Part shown: piece by piece, positions 17,286 to 25,950 of the stretch
Numbering within the stretch: position 1 is the stretch's first letter
Layout: each line of letters opens with the position of its first letter
Assembly: GCA_946415365.1 (NCBI GenBank)
Contig: CAMKSE010000013.1
Span: 1 to 64,000 of the forward strand
From: an uncultured Prevotellaceae bacterium
GTDB lineage: Bacteria; Bacteroidota; Bacteroidia; Bacteroidales; Bacteroidaceae
Length of the DNA stretch: 64,000 nucleotides
Reading direction: 5' to 3'
Made by a program: the position numbers and the translations under genes
The notes under the pieces: model-generated
Databases searched by the model: none
The model's input: only the letters and a program-made list of their open reading frames with translations
Told to the model about the DNA's origin: nothing

Positions 17286-17403
17286 CGAAAAAATCTCGAG
17301 AGCGATACAATCTCTCGGTTTTTTTTTTCGGGGAGCAGGCCTGCGGGCTGTCGCGGCAGCGAAATCGTTTCCGTAAGTTTTTTGCCTTAATTCCTCTAAA
17401 ATA

Positions 17404-17435
17404 TTTGCAAGTCTCGGAAATAGTTGCTATCTTTG
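17404..17435 (+). promoter_or_regulatory. Promoter of kdgK-eda
   Basis: TTTG (17404-17407), 20 bp, TATCTTTG (17428-17435), with a leader of about 45 nt containing GTTTATAGTT-like sequence. Confidence 0.65.
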
Positions 17436-17487
17436 CAGAAACTTTAGAATTTGGAAGTTTATCGTTTATAGTTAAAAGGAAAATAAA

Positions 17488-18510
17488 ATGGCTAAAATTG
17501 TAACATTGGGCGAGATTATGCTCCGCCTGTCTCCGCAAGGAAACGACCGTTTCATTCAGAGTGAATCATTCCGCATCATCCCCGGCGGTGGTGAGGCTAA
17601 CGTGGCTATCTCTGTGGCTAACTACGGACATGAGGCTTACTTCGTGACGAAGTTGCCGAAGCATGAGATCGGACAGATTGCTGTGAACGCGCTGCGCCGC
17701 TATGGTGTGAATACCAGTTATATTGCCCGTGGGGGTGACCGCGTGGGTCTGTATTATGCTGAGACGGGTGCCTCGATGCGTCCCTCGAAGGTGATCTACG
17801 ACCGTGCTCACAGTGCCATCGCCGAGGCTGATCCGAAGGATTTCGACTTCGACAAGATCATGGAGGGTGCTGCCTGGTTCCACTGGAGTGGCATCACGCC
17901 CGCCATCAGCGACAAGGCTGCCGAGCTGACGAAGCTGGCTTGTGAGGCTGCCAAGCGTCAGGGGGTGACCGTCAGTGTCGACCTGAACTTCCGCAAGAAG
18001 CTGTGGACCTCTGAGAAGGCTATCTCGATCATGCGCCCGCTGATGAAATATGTGGATGTGTGCATCGGTAATGAGGAGGATGCTGAGCTCTGCCTGGGCT
18101 TCAAGCCCGATGCCGACGTAGAGGGCGGTAAGACCGATGCCAGCGGTTATGAGGGCATCTTCAAGCAGATGATGGCTGAGTTCGGATTCAAGTATGTGGT
18201 GTCAACGCTCCGTGAGAGTTACAGTGCTACGTATAATGGCTGGAAGGCCCTGATCTACGATGGCAAGGAGTTCTACCAGTCGAAGCGCTATGAGATCAAC
18301 CCGATCATCGACCGCGTGGGCGGCGGTGACTCGTTCTCAGGCGGACTGATCCACGGTCTGCTGACAAAGGAGACACAGGGTGAGGCCCTTGAGTTCGCAG
18401 TGGCTGCATCGGCCCTGAAGCACACGATCAACGGTGACTTCAACCTGGTATCAATTGAAGAGGTGGAGAGCCTGGCCGGCGGTAATGCCAGCGGACGCGT
18501 TCAGAGGTGA
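17488..18510 (+). CDS. kdgK: 2-keto-3-deoxygluconate kinase (PfkB family)
   Basis: 340 residues of the PfkB/ribokinase fold. It phosphorylates KDG to KDPG in the cytoplasm, a step in uronate and pectin breakdown. Visible marks are 'GEIMLRLSP' at the start, 'GGGEANVAISVANYG' (substrate loop), 'VDLNFRKKLW', typical of KDG kinases, and the PfkB signature with the catalytic Asp in 'RVGGGDSFSGGLIHGL' near residue 270. The aldolase for its product follows 88 bp downstream, which supports the substrate call over other sugar kinases. Confidence 0.9.
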   Translation: MAKIVTLGEIMLRLSPQGNDRFIQSESFRIIPGGGEANVAISVANYGHEAYFVTKLPKHEIGQIAVNALRRYGVNTSYIARGGDRVGLYYAETGASMRPSKVIYDRAHSAIAEADPKDFDFDKIMEGAAWFHWSGITPAISDKAAELTKLACEAAKRQGVTVSVDLNFRKKLWTSEKAISIMRPLMKYVDVCIGNEEDAELCLGFKPDADVEGGKTDASGYEGIFKQMMAEFGFKYVVSTLRESYSATYNGWKALIYDGKEFYQSKRYEINPIIDRVGGGDSFSGGLIHGLLTKETQGEALEFAVAASALKHTINGDFNLVSIEEVESLAGGNASGRVQR

Positions 18511-18531
18511 TTTTAATGACGGAATTTCGTG

Positions 18532-18592
18532 ATGACGTTATAACGGAATAACGTGATATCGAAACAACGAAACCGAAACAACGAAATATCGC
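18532..18592. repeat. ATAACGGAATAACG low-complexity repeat
   Basis: Degenerate run of (G)ATAACG / AACGAAA words filling the kdgK-eda gap. The same family occurs at 22501-22530 and 32323-32361. Confidence 0.65.
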
Positions 18593-18598
18593 AAAACA

Positions 18599-19267
18599 AT
18601 GGCAAAGTTTGATAAATTAGCAGTGATGAAGAAAATCGGCGATACCGGTATGGTGCCCGTTTTCTATCACAAGGATTTGGAAGTGTGCAAGAACGTGGTG
18701 AAGGCCTGCTACGAGGGTGGTGTCCGCGCCTTCGAGTTCACGAACCGTGGCGACTTCGCTCAGGAGGTGTTCGGCGAACTGGTGAAGTGGGCTGACAAGG
18801 AATGTCCCGAGCTGGCTCTGGGTATCGGCTCCGTGGTGGATGCTCCGACGGCTGCGATGTATCTGCAGCTGGGGGCCTGCTTCGTGGTTGGTCCGCTGTT
18901 CAATCCCGACATTGCACCTGTGTGCAACCGTCGCCTCGTGCCTTACTGCCCGGGCTGCATGACCGTCTCTGAGATCGGCAAGGCTCAGGAACTGGGTTGC
19001 GACCTGACGAAGGTATTCCCCGGCGATGTCGTCGGACCGAACATGGTGAAGGGTTTGAAGGCTCCGATGCCCTGGTCGAAGATCATGGTGACCGGCGGTG
19101 TTGCTCCCGAGGAGGAGAACCTGAAGAGCTGGTTCAAGGCAGGCGTGTACTGCGTCGGCATGGGCTCGAAGCTGTTCCCCTCGGACAAGGTGAAGGCCGG
19201 CGACTGGCAGTACGTGACCGACAAGTGCCGTGAGGCTCTCGGCTACGTGGCCAAGGCCCGCGCTTAA
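18599..19267 (+). CDS. eda: KDPG aldolase
   Basis: 222 residues, class I aldolase of the KDPG/KHG family, cleaving KDPG to pyruvate and glyceraldehyde-3-phosphate. The active-site Glu is in '[10 protein letters not shown]'. The Schiff-base Lys is in '[13 protein letters not shown]' near residue 140, where E. coli Eda has 'FKFFPA'. '[18 protein letters not shown]' and the phosphate loop '[13 protein letters not shown]' match the family. With kdgK it forms a two-gene uronate-catabolism operon ended by a strong terminator. Confidence 0.92.
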   Translation: MAKFDKLAVMKKIGDTGMVPVFYHKDLEVCKNVVKACYEGGVRAFEFTNRGDFAQEVFGELVKWADKECPELALGIGSVVDAPTAAMYLQLGACFVVGPLFNPDIAPVCNRRLVPYCPGCMTVSEIGKAQELGCDLTKVFPGDVVGPNMVKGLKAPMPWSKIMVTGGVAPEEENLKSWFKAGVYCVGMGSKLFPSDKVKAGDWQYVTDKCREALGYVAKARA

Positions 19268-19272
19268 ACGAC

Positions 19273-19308
19273 CATCCCCTCTGCCTTAACGGGTAGGGGG
19301 GATTTTTT
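19273..19308 (+). terminator. Terminator after eda
   Basis: ATCCCCT (19274-19280) pairs with AGGGGGAT, followed by six T. It ends 8 bp before the next start codon, so the sensor kinase gene depends on read-through or a very close promoter. Confidence 0.8.
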
Positions 19309-19316
19309 ATTTGCTC

Positions 19317-22300
19317 ATGAGATTCTGGCTATACATATTATCAATCATACTCCTATCAGCTTGTTCACGTACAGACAGAGACGCGGTGGATAAGTTGAAT
19401 TTTCTCTCCTATGCTTCTCATTACCGTGACGTGGACTCCGCACAGCACTATGCTGAGCGGGCCTATGAGCTGTCTGGCAGCTATGACGAGGGCAGGGCAG
19501 AGGCCTGCAACAATATGGCCTTCGTCTGCATCGTCCGTATGCAGTACGACCAGGCGCAGCGGCTGTTGGAGGAAGCCCTCAAGGCGAGCGACAACCAGGT
19601 GGAGTGCATGGTGGCCTATGTACAGCAGATGCGCCTCTGTCAGCGTCGCTCCAGAAACCGTGAGTTCCATGAGTTCCGTGAGTTGGCCGACCAGGCCCTG
19701 AGCCGTATCAATGAGGAGCGTGACGAACTCTCTCCCCGTATGCAGTGGCGTCTGAGATATGCCGAGAGTGAGTATGCCATCGTCAACTCTACCTATTATT
19801 ACTACGTCGGTCTTGAGGAGAAATCGATCAAGGCCCTGAGTGAGATTAATCTTGCTGAGGTCCAGCGTGATACGGCTCAATGGCTGAACTATCTCTATAA
19901 CGTTGGAGCCGGCGGTATCATCACCCAGGGCACCCAACAGGAGATCAACCAGAAGGAGTTCGACCAGCTGATGCGCTGCTTCCTCATGGCCCGTCAGGCA
20001 GACTATCCATTCTTTGCTGCCAACGCCCTCGAGGCCTTGTCGGAACACCTGATGGACGACGCCAGTCGCAGTCAGCTGCTGGCAGACAACCTGCCCGCCT
20101 TGAAATTCATCAATCCGGACGATGTGGACGAGGACATGCTGGCCGGCTGGCTGGCCGAGAACGCACTCAGCATCTTCGAGCAGTATGGCGACATCTATCA
20201 GATAGCCGGTGCCTACCGAACGCTCGCATCCTGTTTCCGTCAGATAGGCGATTACGAGAGTGCCCTCTATAATCTCGAACAGGCACTTTCCGACTCGCTC
20301 ATCCATCAGGCCCCCGACCTTGTGGCCTCCATCCGTGAGCAGTTGAGCGTGGCCTTTGCCGCCATCGACGACAAGCCCCAGAGCGACTATAACCGCAACC
20401 AGTATCTCGACCTTCAGGAGACCACCCGTCAGGACCGTCAGTTGGAGGCACGTGCCAGTCAGTATGAGAAGACGGCGGTACAGCTGAACATCATGATGGG
20501 CGCTGTGGTGATAGCCATCGTGCTGTTGCTGTTCTCGCTGTGGCTGTTCAACCACATGAACCGTCAACATGCCAGTGAGGACATCTCCGACGACCTGTTT
20601 GAACAGAAGCGTGAGGAACTGGCGGTGCAGCGGCTGCGCGTGGAGAACGCAGAGCGGCTGAACCTGGAGCAGCGGGCAAAGATCTCACTCGTCAACAGCG
20701 TCACGCCGTTCATCGACCGTATCATCCACGAGACCAGCCGTCTGGAGGGCGAGGGGAGTGAGGAGCGGCTCGAATACATCCGTGAACTCACTGACCAGAT
20801 CAATGCCTATAACGATGTGCTCACCTACTGGATCCAGCTGCGCCAGGGAGACCTCAGCCTGCATATCGAGAGCTTCCGTCTGCAGCATCTCTTCGACATC
20901 CTCGCCAAGAGTCGTACATCGTTCCAGATGAAAGGCGTGGACCTGACGGTAGAACCTACGGAGGCAGTGGTGAAAGCCGACAAGGTGCTCACCCTCTTCA
21001 TGCTGAACACGATGGCCGACAATGCCCGTAAGTTTACCAGTCGCGACGGCCGGGTGACAGTCACCGCTTCGGAACTTGCAGACAGTGTGGAGATTGCCGT
21101 CGAGGACACCGGGCAGGGTATGACCGAGGAACAGCTTGCCCATCTCTTCGATCCCAAACCGATCACCAACTCCCATGGCTTCGGACTGCTCAACTGTAAG
21201 GGTATCATCGAGAAGTACAGGAAGGTCAGTCAGATCTTCTCCGTCTGTACCATTGCTGCCACGAGCACGCCCGGCAAGGGCTGCCGCGTATTCTTCCGTC
21301 TGCCGAAGGGCATCCTCCGTCTGTTGCTGCCGTTGCTGGGACTCTTCTGGACAAGTTCTCTGACGAGTCAGGCGGCTAATTCTCCTGCGTCGGCGGATGA
21401 GCTCGAGCGGGCCAGTGGTTACGCCGACTCCGCCTATTTCTCTAATCTGAACGGTACCTTTGAGCGGACGCTGCTCTTTGCAGACTCCTGTCGCAGTTGT
21501 CTTAACAGATATTACCTCAAGACGCATCCGCATGGCCGGTATCTGATGCGCAGGATGGGCAACTTGTCGCTGCTGGCGCCGGAGATCAAGTGGTTCCACG
21601 ACAGCGTGAAGACGAACTATCATGTCATCCTCGACATACGCAACGAGAGTGCCGTCGCTGCCCTCGCACTCCATGAGTGGCAGTTGTATAGCTATAATAA
21701 CCGCATATACACCCAGCTCTTCAAGGAGATGTCGGCCGACAACACCCTCGGCGATTATTGCCGGGCCATGCAGCAGTCGCAGACCAACAAGACGATTGCC
21801 GTCATATTGCTCGTCCTGCTGCTGCTGGCCATCGTACCTGCCTACTATCTGCTCTACTATCGTCACCGCCTCTATGACCGTTTCCTGCGCGAACGACAGC
21901 GGGAGACGAGTCTTGAGATGCTCGACGACGAGATCCGCAAGGCAGAGCTGGAGGACGGCAACCTGCACGTCTCCAATGCCGTGCTCGACAACTGTCTGTC
22001 GGCCTTGAAGCACGAGACGATGTATTATCCCTCGCGGATCCGTCAGTTGCTGGATGCCGGTGAGGTGGTGTCGCTGGGAGAGGTCACCGGCTACTACCGT
22101 GAACTCTACGGCGTGCTCAGTCAACAGGCCATGCGTCAGGTCGAGCGCATCCGTCTGCATCTGAAGCCCCTTGAGGGTGGGGTGCTGGGCGACGAGTCGC
22201 TCATGAGGTATCTTTATGAGATACTCCGGAAGTATGCCGGACAGAAGAAACTCGACATGACCTTCTCACAGACAGACGGTCAATATGTAGAGGTGCGCGT

Positions 22301-22556
22301 ACCCATGCCTGCCCTGAAACTCACTGAGCAGGAGGCTGCTGACCTCTTTACGCCCTCGAAAGAAAACATCCCCTTCCTGCTCTGCAGGCAGATTGTGCGT
22401 GATCATGGTGAGGCCACGAACCGTCGCGGCTGTGGCATCCGCGCGGAAATCGTCGACGGCGTCACTAATGTCGTCATCACGCTCCCGGCGGTCATAAATC
22501 GGGATAACGGGATAACGACAGAACGACATCAATTAAAAAATAAATTATATGGATAG
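19317..22556 (+). CDS. TPR double sensor histidine kinase (DUF5113/DUF5112-like)
   Basis: 1079 residues from the ATG at 19317, chosen because it gives the lipoprotein-like signal 'ILLSACS'. Residues about 20-390 are TPR-like helices, followed by a TM helix near 395-415 and a coiled segment. A kinase module at about 450-650 has N box 'NTMADNARKF', G1 'DTGQGMTEEQ' and G2 'HGFGLLNCKG'. A second hydrophobic segment and a second periplasmic-type region run about 655-820, with another TM near 830-850. A second kinase-like module contains 'ALKHETMYYPSRI' (candidate phospho-acceptor His) and a poorly conserved ATPase part. The architecture recalls the Bacteroidales DUF5112/DUF5113 kinases (name from memory). 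The stop overlaps the response regulator start by 8 bp. Confidence 0.8.
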   Translation: MRFWLYILSIILLSACSRTDRDAVDKLNFLSYASHYRDVDSAQHYAERAYELSGSYDEGRAEACNNMAFVCIVRMQYDQAQRLLEEALKASDNQVECMVAYVQQMRLCQRRSRNREFHEFRELADQALSRINEERDELSPRMQWRLRYAESEYAIVNSTYYYYVGLEEKSIKALSEINLAEVQRDTAQWLNYLYNVGAGGIITQGTQQEINQKEFDQLMRCFLMARQADYPFFAANALEALSEHLMDDASRSQLLADNLPALKFINPDDVDEDMLAGWLAENALSIFEQYGDIYQIAGAYRTLASCFRQIGDYESALYNLEQALSDSLIHQAPDLVASIREQLSVAFAAIDDKPQSDYNRNQYLDLQETTRQDRQLEARASQYEKTAVQLNIMMGAVVIAIVLLLFSLWLFNHMNRQHASEDISDDLFEQKREELAVQRLRVENAERLNLEQRAKISLVNSVTPFIDRIIHETSRLEGEGSEERLEYIRELTDQINAYNDVLTYWIQLRQGDLSLHIESFRLQHLFDILAKSRTSFQMKGVDLTVEPTEAVVKADKVLTLFMLNTMADNARKFTSRDGRVTVTASELADSVEIAVEDTGQGMTEEQLAHLFDPKPITNSHGFGLLNCKGIIEKYRKVSQIFSVCTIAATSTPGKGCRVFFRLPKGILRLLLPLLGLFWTSSLTSQAANSPASADELERASGYADSAYFSNLNGTFERTLLFADSCRSCLNRYYLKTHPHGRYLMRRMGNLSLLAPEIKWFHDSVKTNYHVILDIRNESAVAALALHEWQLYSYNNRIYTQLFKEMSADNTLGDYCRAMQQSQTNKTIAVILLVLLLLAIVPAYYLLYYRHRLYDRFLRERQRETSLEMLDDEIRKAELEDGNLHVSNAVLDNCLSALKHETMYYPSRIRQLLDAGEVVSLGEVTGYYRELYGVLSQQAMRQVERIRLHLKPLEGGVLGDESLMRYLYEILRKYAGQKKLDMTFSQTDGQYVEVRVPMPALKLTEQEAADLFTPSKENIPFLLCRQIVRDHGEATNRRGCGIRAEIVDGVTNVVITLPAVINRDNGITTERHQLKNKLYG

Positions 22557-23268
22557 CTTTAAAGTCATTATCGTTGAGGATGTGCCCCTGGAACTGAAGG
22601 GCACCCTCGGTATCGTACGCTCTGACATCCCTGAGGCGGAGGTGATCGGTACAGCCGAAAACGAGCCGGCCTACTGGCGGCTGCTCAAACAACAGATTCC
22701 TGATCTGGTGCTGCTCGACCTCGGTCTCGGCGGCTCTACCACCGTTGGCGTGGAGATATGCCGCCACACGAAACAGCTCCATCCCCAGGTGAAGGTACTC
22801 ATCTTCACGGGCGAGATCCTGAATGAGAAATTGTGGGTGGATGTGCTTGACGCAGGGGCTGACGGTATCATCCTGAAGACGGGTGAACTGCTCACGCGCC
22901 GCGATGTCTCAGCCGTGATGGACGGCAAGCAGCTGGTGTTCAATGAGCCCATTCTGGAGAAGATCGTAGAGCGCTTCAAGGCTTCCGTCAGCGGACAGAT
23001 CGTGAAACAGGAGGCCTTGGTCAACTACGAGATCGACGAGTACGACGAGCGTTTCCTCCGTCATCTCGCCCTTGGCTATACGAAGGAACAGATTACGAAT
23101 CTCCGTGGAATGCCCTTTGGCGTAAAGAGTCTTGAGAAGCGACAGAACGAGCTCATCCAGAAACTCTTTCCAGAGGGTGTCGGCGGCATTAACGCCACAC
23201 GTCTGGTAGTGCGTGCCCTTGAGTTGCGTATCCTCGACATCGATAACCTGGTGGCTGATGATGAGTGA
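22549..23268 (+). CDS. Response regulator, receiver plus HTH-like domain
   Basis: 239 residues. The receiver domain (1-125) has 'VIIVEDV', the phospho-acceptor Asp in 'LVLLDLGLGG' near residue 62, 'LIFTGE' and the Lys in 'GIILKTG'. The C-terminal half (about 150-235) has a LuxR-like helical feel ('RFLRHLALGYTKEQITNLRG', 'KSLEKRQNELIQKLF') but is not a standard GerE domain; Bacteroidales relatives carry a DUF5932-type domain (from memory). It overlaps the kinase gene, so the two are a cognate pair. Its DNA target is not evident. Confidence 0.88.
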   Translation: MDSFKVIIVEDVPLELKGTLGIVRSDIPEAEVIGTAENEPAYWRLLKQQIPDLVLLDLGLGGSTTVGVEICRHTKQLHPQVKVLIFTGEILNEKLWVDVLDAGADGIILKTGELLTRRDVSAVMDGKQLVFNEPILEKIVERFKASVSGQIVKQEALVNYEIDEYDERFLRHLALGYTKEQITNLRGMPFGVKSLEKRQNELIQKLFPEGVGGINATRLVVRALELRILDIDNLVADDE

Positions 23269-23884
23269 AGGAGAGAAGCAGAGAAGGAGACAGGAGTCGG
23301 GAGGAGTTGTCATTCTGGTTCTGTTGATGGCCGAGCTGCTGCTCTTCATCCTCTCGTGGCTTTTATCTGCCACGAGGATGGAGGGTGTGCGCTCTCTGCT
23401 ATCCAGTGAGGGCATACGCTGGTTCTTCGGCTCTTTTACGGAGATGGTGGCCTCGCCGCTGCTCGTGTGGCTGTTGCTGGGTCTTATCGCCTATGGCTGT
23501 CTGAAGCGCTCCGGACTGCTCAGCATCACTCAATCCAAATTTTCCATCAGTTACCGGCAACGCGTGGCCCTGCGTGTCGCTTTGGTGTTTCTAATCATCT
23601 ATGTGATCATGATTGCTTTGCTCACGCTCACGCCCCACGCCATTCTTCTTTCGGCCACCGGCTCGCTGTTCCCTTCTGCGTTCAGCCGCAGCCTGATTCC
23701 CATACTGGCCTTCGGCATCTGTCTGGTCTCCATATCCTACGGACTCGTCTCAGGGCACCTGAGCGGTCTCGGCGACATACTCGGTGCCCTGAGTTCCGGA
23801 ATCGCCAATGGCGCTCCAATCATTATTCTCTACCTGTTGTTTATACAGTTCTACGAGTCTCTCCGCTTTGTCTTCGGCTTATGA
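23261..23884 (+). CDS. AbgT-like integral membrane protein
   Basis: About 207 residues with five or six hydrophobic helices ('VVILVLLMAELLLFILSWLL', 'ASPLLVWLLLGLIAYG', and others). The pattern resembles the short AbgT-family proteins found beside this kinase/regulator pair in Bacteroides, but it is much shorter than the true AbgT transporter (about 500 residues), so the name is tentative. Start at 23261 or the ATG 3 bp before; both overlap the regulator's end. Its last 44 bases overlap the convergent phosphatase gene. Confidence 0.6.
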   Translation: MSEGEKQRRRQESGGVVILVLLMAELLLFILSWLLSATRMEGVRSLLSSEGIRWFFGSFTEMVASPLLVWLLLGLIAYGCLKRSGLLSITQSKFSISYRQRVALRVALVFLIIYVIMIALLTLTPHAILLSATGSLFPSAFSRSLIPILAFGICLVSISYGLVSGHLSGLGDILGALSSGIANGAPIIILYLLFIQFYESLRFVFGL

Positions 23885-25919
23885 CCATCAGCGTGAGGTC
23901 GTCGGCTTGTGGAATGCCGCCTGTAAAGTCGGTGATGGCCTTCTGGATGTTCTTGAAGAAAGGCTCAGGACGGGCATCTAACTTGATGGCCTGTAGTGCC
24001 ATGCCGCGCAGGTGCTTTTCGCCGAGCTTCTTATGACTGGCATTCTCAGCCTCAGTGACACCGTCGGTATAGAGGAACAATAGTTTTCCTACAGGTATGG
24101 TCGTCTGACTGGAAGTGTAAGTATAGCCAGACTGTGTACCTGCAGGCAGGTTCTCTTCGTCGGTCAGCAGACTGAACTCCTCGTTGTAGCACAGGGGAAT
24201 GCCGTTGCCGGCATTGCAGTACTGCAGGATGCCTGTCTTCTGGTTGAGTGAGCCGACGAAGATCTTGACGGGCATGTTCCTGCCATCGGCGATGGCCTCG
24301 CTGATGGCACTGACGATACGGTCGGGGCTGGCATTCAGGGCTGCCGCCGTGCGGAACTGTGCCCAGGCCATGGCAGCGGCCGTAGCGGCCTCGATACCCT
24401 TGCCCGTGGCGCTGCCGATGGTGAAGGTCAATATGTCGCCGTTGACAATCGTGTCGCAGAAGCTGCCTCCGGCCATGGTGCCGGGGGTGGATGAGACGAA
24501 GACAGATGGTGCCATGAGCGATGTGGACGAGAGGGCGTGACGCTGCCTGATGGCAGCAGCGATCCGCTGTTCCGTCGCTGTGCGTGAACGCTCGGTAGCC
24601 TTCTCCTCGATGCGAACGTAGTCGTTGCGCAGTTCCTCATGCGCTTTCTTGAGCTGGTGATGGTGATACCGGCGATAGGCGATATAACCAATGGCAATCA
24701 GGAACATGAGGGCAATGAGACCATAGATGCCCATCTGGTGCTGGCGGATGGTGGCTGCCTGCTGTTCGTCGATTTCCTGTACCTTCCTGATGATGGTAGC
24801 CTGCTCCTCGGCGTCGATTCGTTTGGCGAGGTCGAAGGCGTTGGCGAGGGAGTCGCACAACAGCATGCTGACGGCGGCGGCAGTATCCTTACGGCCGGCA
24901 AGGATATTTGCCTGGTATTTCTTCAACACCATCTCCTGGATGTTGTCGAGAGTATAGCCGCCCTGTTCCTCATCCAGCAGCGCGTCGAGGCTCTGGTAGT
25001 TGTCGGCAGCCTCGCCCCATCGTCCGGCAGCTGTCAGGTATTCGTTGGCCATGATGCGCCCCTCCGGGGTGAGGCTGAACGCTGTGGCACGGAAGGCTTC
25101 GTAGGCTTTGGCGGCCTCGTCGCCCTTTCCCTGGCCTTCAAGTGCCTGTGCCTGATAGATGTTGTAGCGCGCCTGCTGCTTGTCGATATAGCTGCTGTTG
25201 ATACCTGGCCGCTGTTCGTATTCGTTGAGGAGCTCGCCGAACTTTTCGTTCCATCGCAGGGCGGAGCGGTAGTCTTTGGTGACGATACATGCGTAGGTGA
25301 TATTGATCAGTCCGGTAATGGCATCCTTGTAGGCCTCGTCGGTACGGTTCTTCCTGACATTGTCGAGATGTTTCTGGTAGGCCTTGTTGAAACCGTCGGC
25401 TGTCTCGTCACCAGTCTGGCCGAGACCGGCCTGACTGCAGCCGATGTAGATGAGCAGGTTGATGTAGTCGCTGGTTGTATCACACTTCAGCTCCTCCAGT
25501 CGTTTGGTCACGGGTGTGACAATCTTCAATGTCGACTCATAGTCGCCTCTGATTGTCACGAGGTTAGCCAAATGACTGGTGGCTTTTGCGTAGATGTCAG
25601 GATCATCGGTACTGGCGGCTTTGATGGCTGTATCGAAATAGAACTCTGCCATCCGCCTGTGGTTGGTCCTGTCGCTGGCATAGCCGCGCCAGTAATATGC
25701 CTTGGCTGACGATAGGCTACCGTCTTTCTCCAAACTGTCTGCCAACAGCATCAGCCGCTGGTAGTCTTTTGCCTTGTGGGCAGCCTCTACCAGCTTGTCG
25801 GCCTCGTCTGACTGTTCCTTGCCGGGCTGACTGTTGCAAGAAACGAAAAGTGCAAAGTGCAATGTGAGAAATATGGCACCTGCCAGCCAGCGACCTCTCA
25901 TACCTGTCATTATCATCAT
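23841..25919 (-). CDS. TPR lipoprotein with SpoIIE-like (PP2C) domain, motif-degenerate
   Basis: 692 residues. The signal sequence has lipobox 'FVSC' and is followed by TPR-like helices to about 380, a TM near 400-420 and a coiled coil. A SpoIIE/PP2C domain at about 465-685 keeps 'LFLYTDGVTEAEN' and 'QADDLTLMVI'. Two usual metal-binding aspartates are changed: the family 'GGDFYD' reads 'GGSFCD' and 'GDVSGKG' reads 'GSATGKG'. The domain may therefore be a weak or inactive phosphatase. Several ATGs cluster at the start; the one at 25901 is an alternative. It is 31 bp after the GH94 gene, probably in one transcript, and overlaps the AbgT-like gene tail to tail. Confidence 0.82.
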   Translation of the reverse strand: MMIMTGMRGRWLAGAIFLTLHFALFVSCNSQPGKEQSDEADKLVEAAHKAKDYQRLMLLADSLEKDGSLSSAKAYYWRGYASDRTNHRRMAEFYFDTAIKAASTDDPDIYAKATSHLANLVTIRGDYESTLKIVTPVTKRLEELKCDTTSDYINLLIYIGCSQAGLGQTGDETADGFNKAYQKHLDNVRKNRTDEAYKDAITGLINITYACIVTKDYRSALRWNEKFGELLNEYEQRPGINSSYIDKQQARYNIYQAQALEGQGKGDEAAKAYEAFRATAFSLTPEGRIMANEYLTAAGRWGEAADNYQSLDALLDEEQGGYTLDNIQEMVLKKYQANILAGRKDTAAAVSMLLCDSLANAFDLAKRIDAEEQATIIRKVQEIDEQQAATIRQHQMGIYGLIALMFLIAIGYIAYRRYHHHQLKKAHEELRNDYVRIEEKATERSRTATEQRIAAAIRQRHALSSTSLMAPSVFVSSTPGTMAGGSFCDTIVNGDILTFTIGSATGKGIEAATAAAMAWAQFRTAAALNASPDRIVSAISEAIADGRNMPVKIFVGSLNQKTGILQYCNAGNGIPLCYNEEFSLLTDEENLPAGTQSGYTYTSSQTTIPVGKLLFLYTDGVTEAENASHKKLGEKHLRGMALQAIKLDARPEPFFKNIQKAITDFTGGIPQADDLTLMVISRRQSGETRRTV

Positions 25920-25950
25920 CTGTTAACTGAAAACATCATTTCTTTACAAA

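Noticed and set aside
19365..22160. Long minus-strand frames opposite the double kinase gene.
   Set aside because: Antisense shadows with no signal, domain or promoter.
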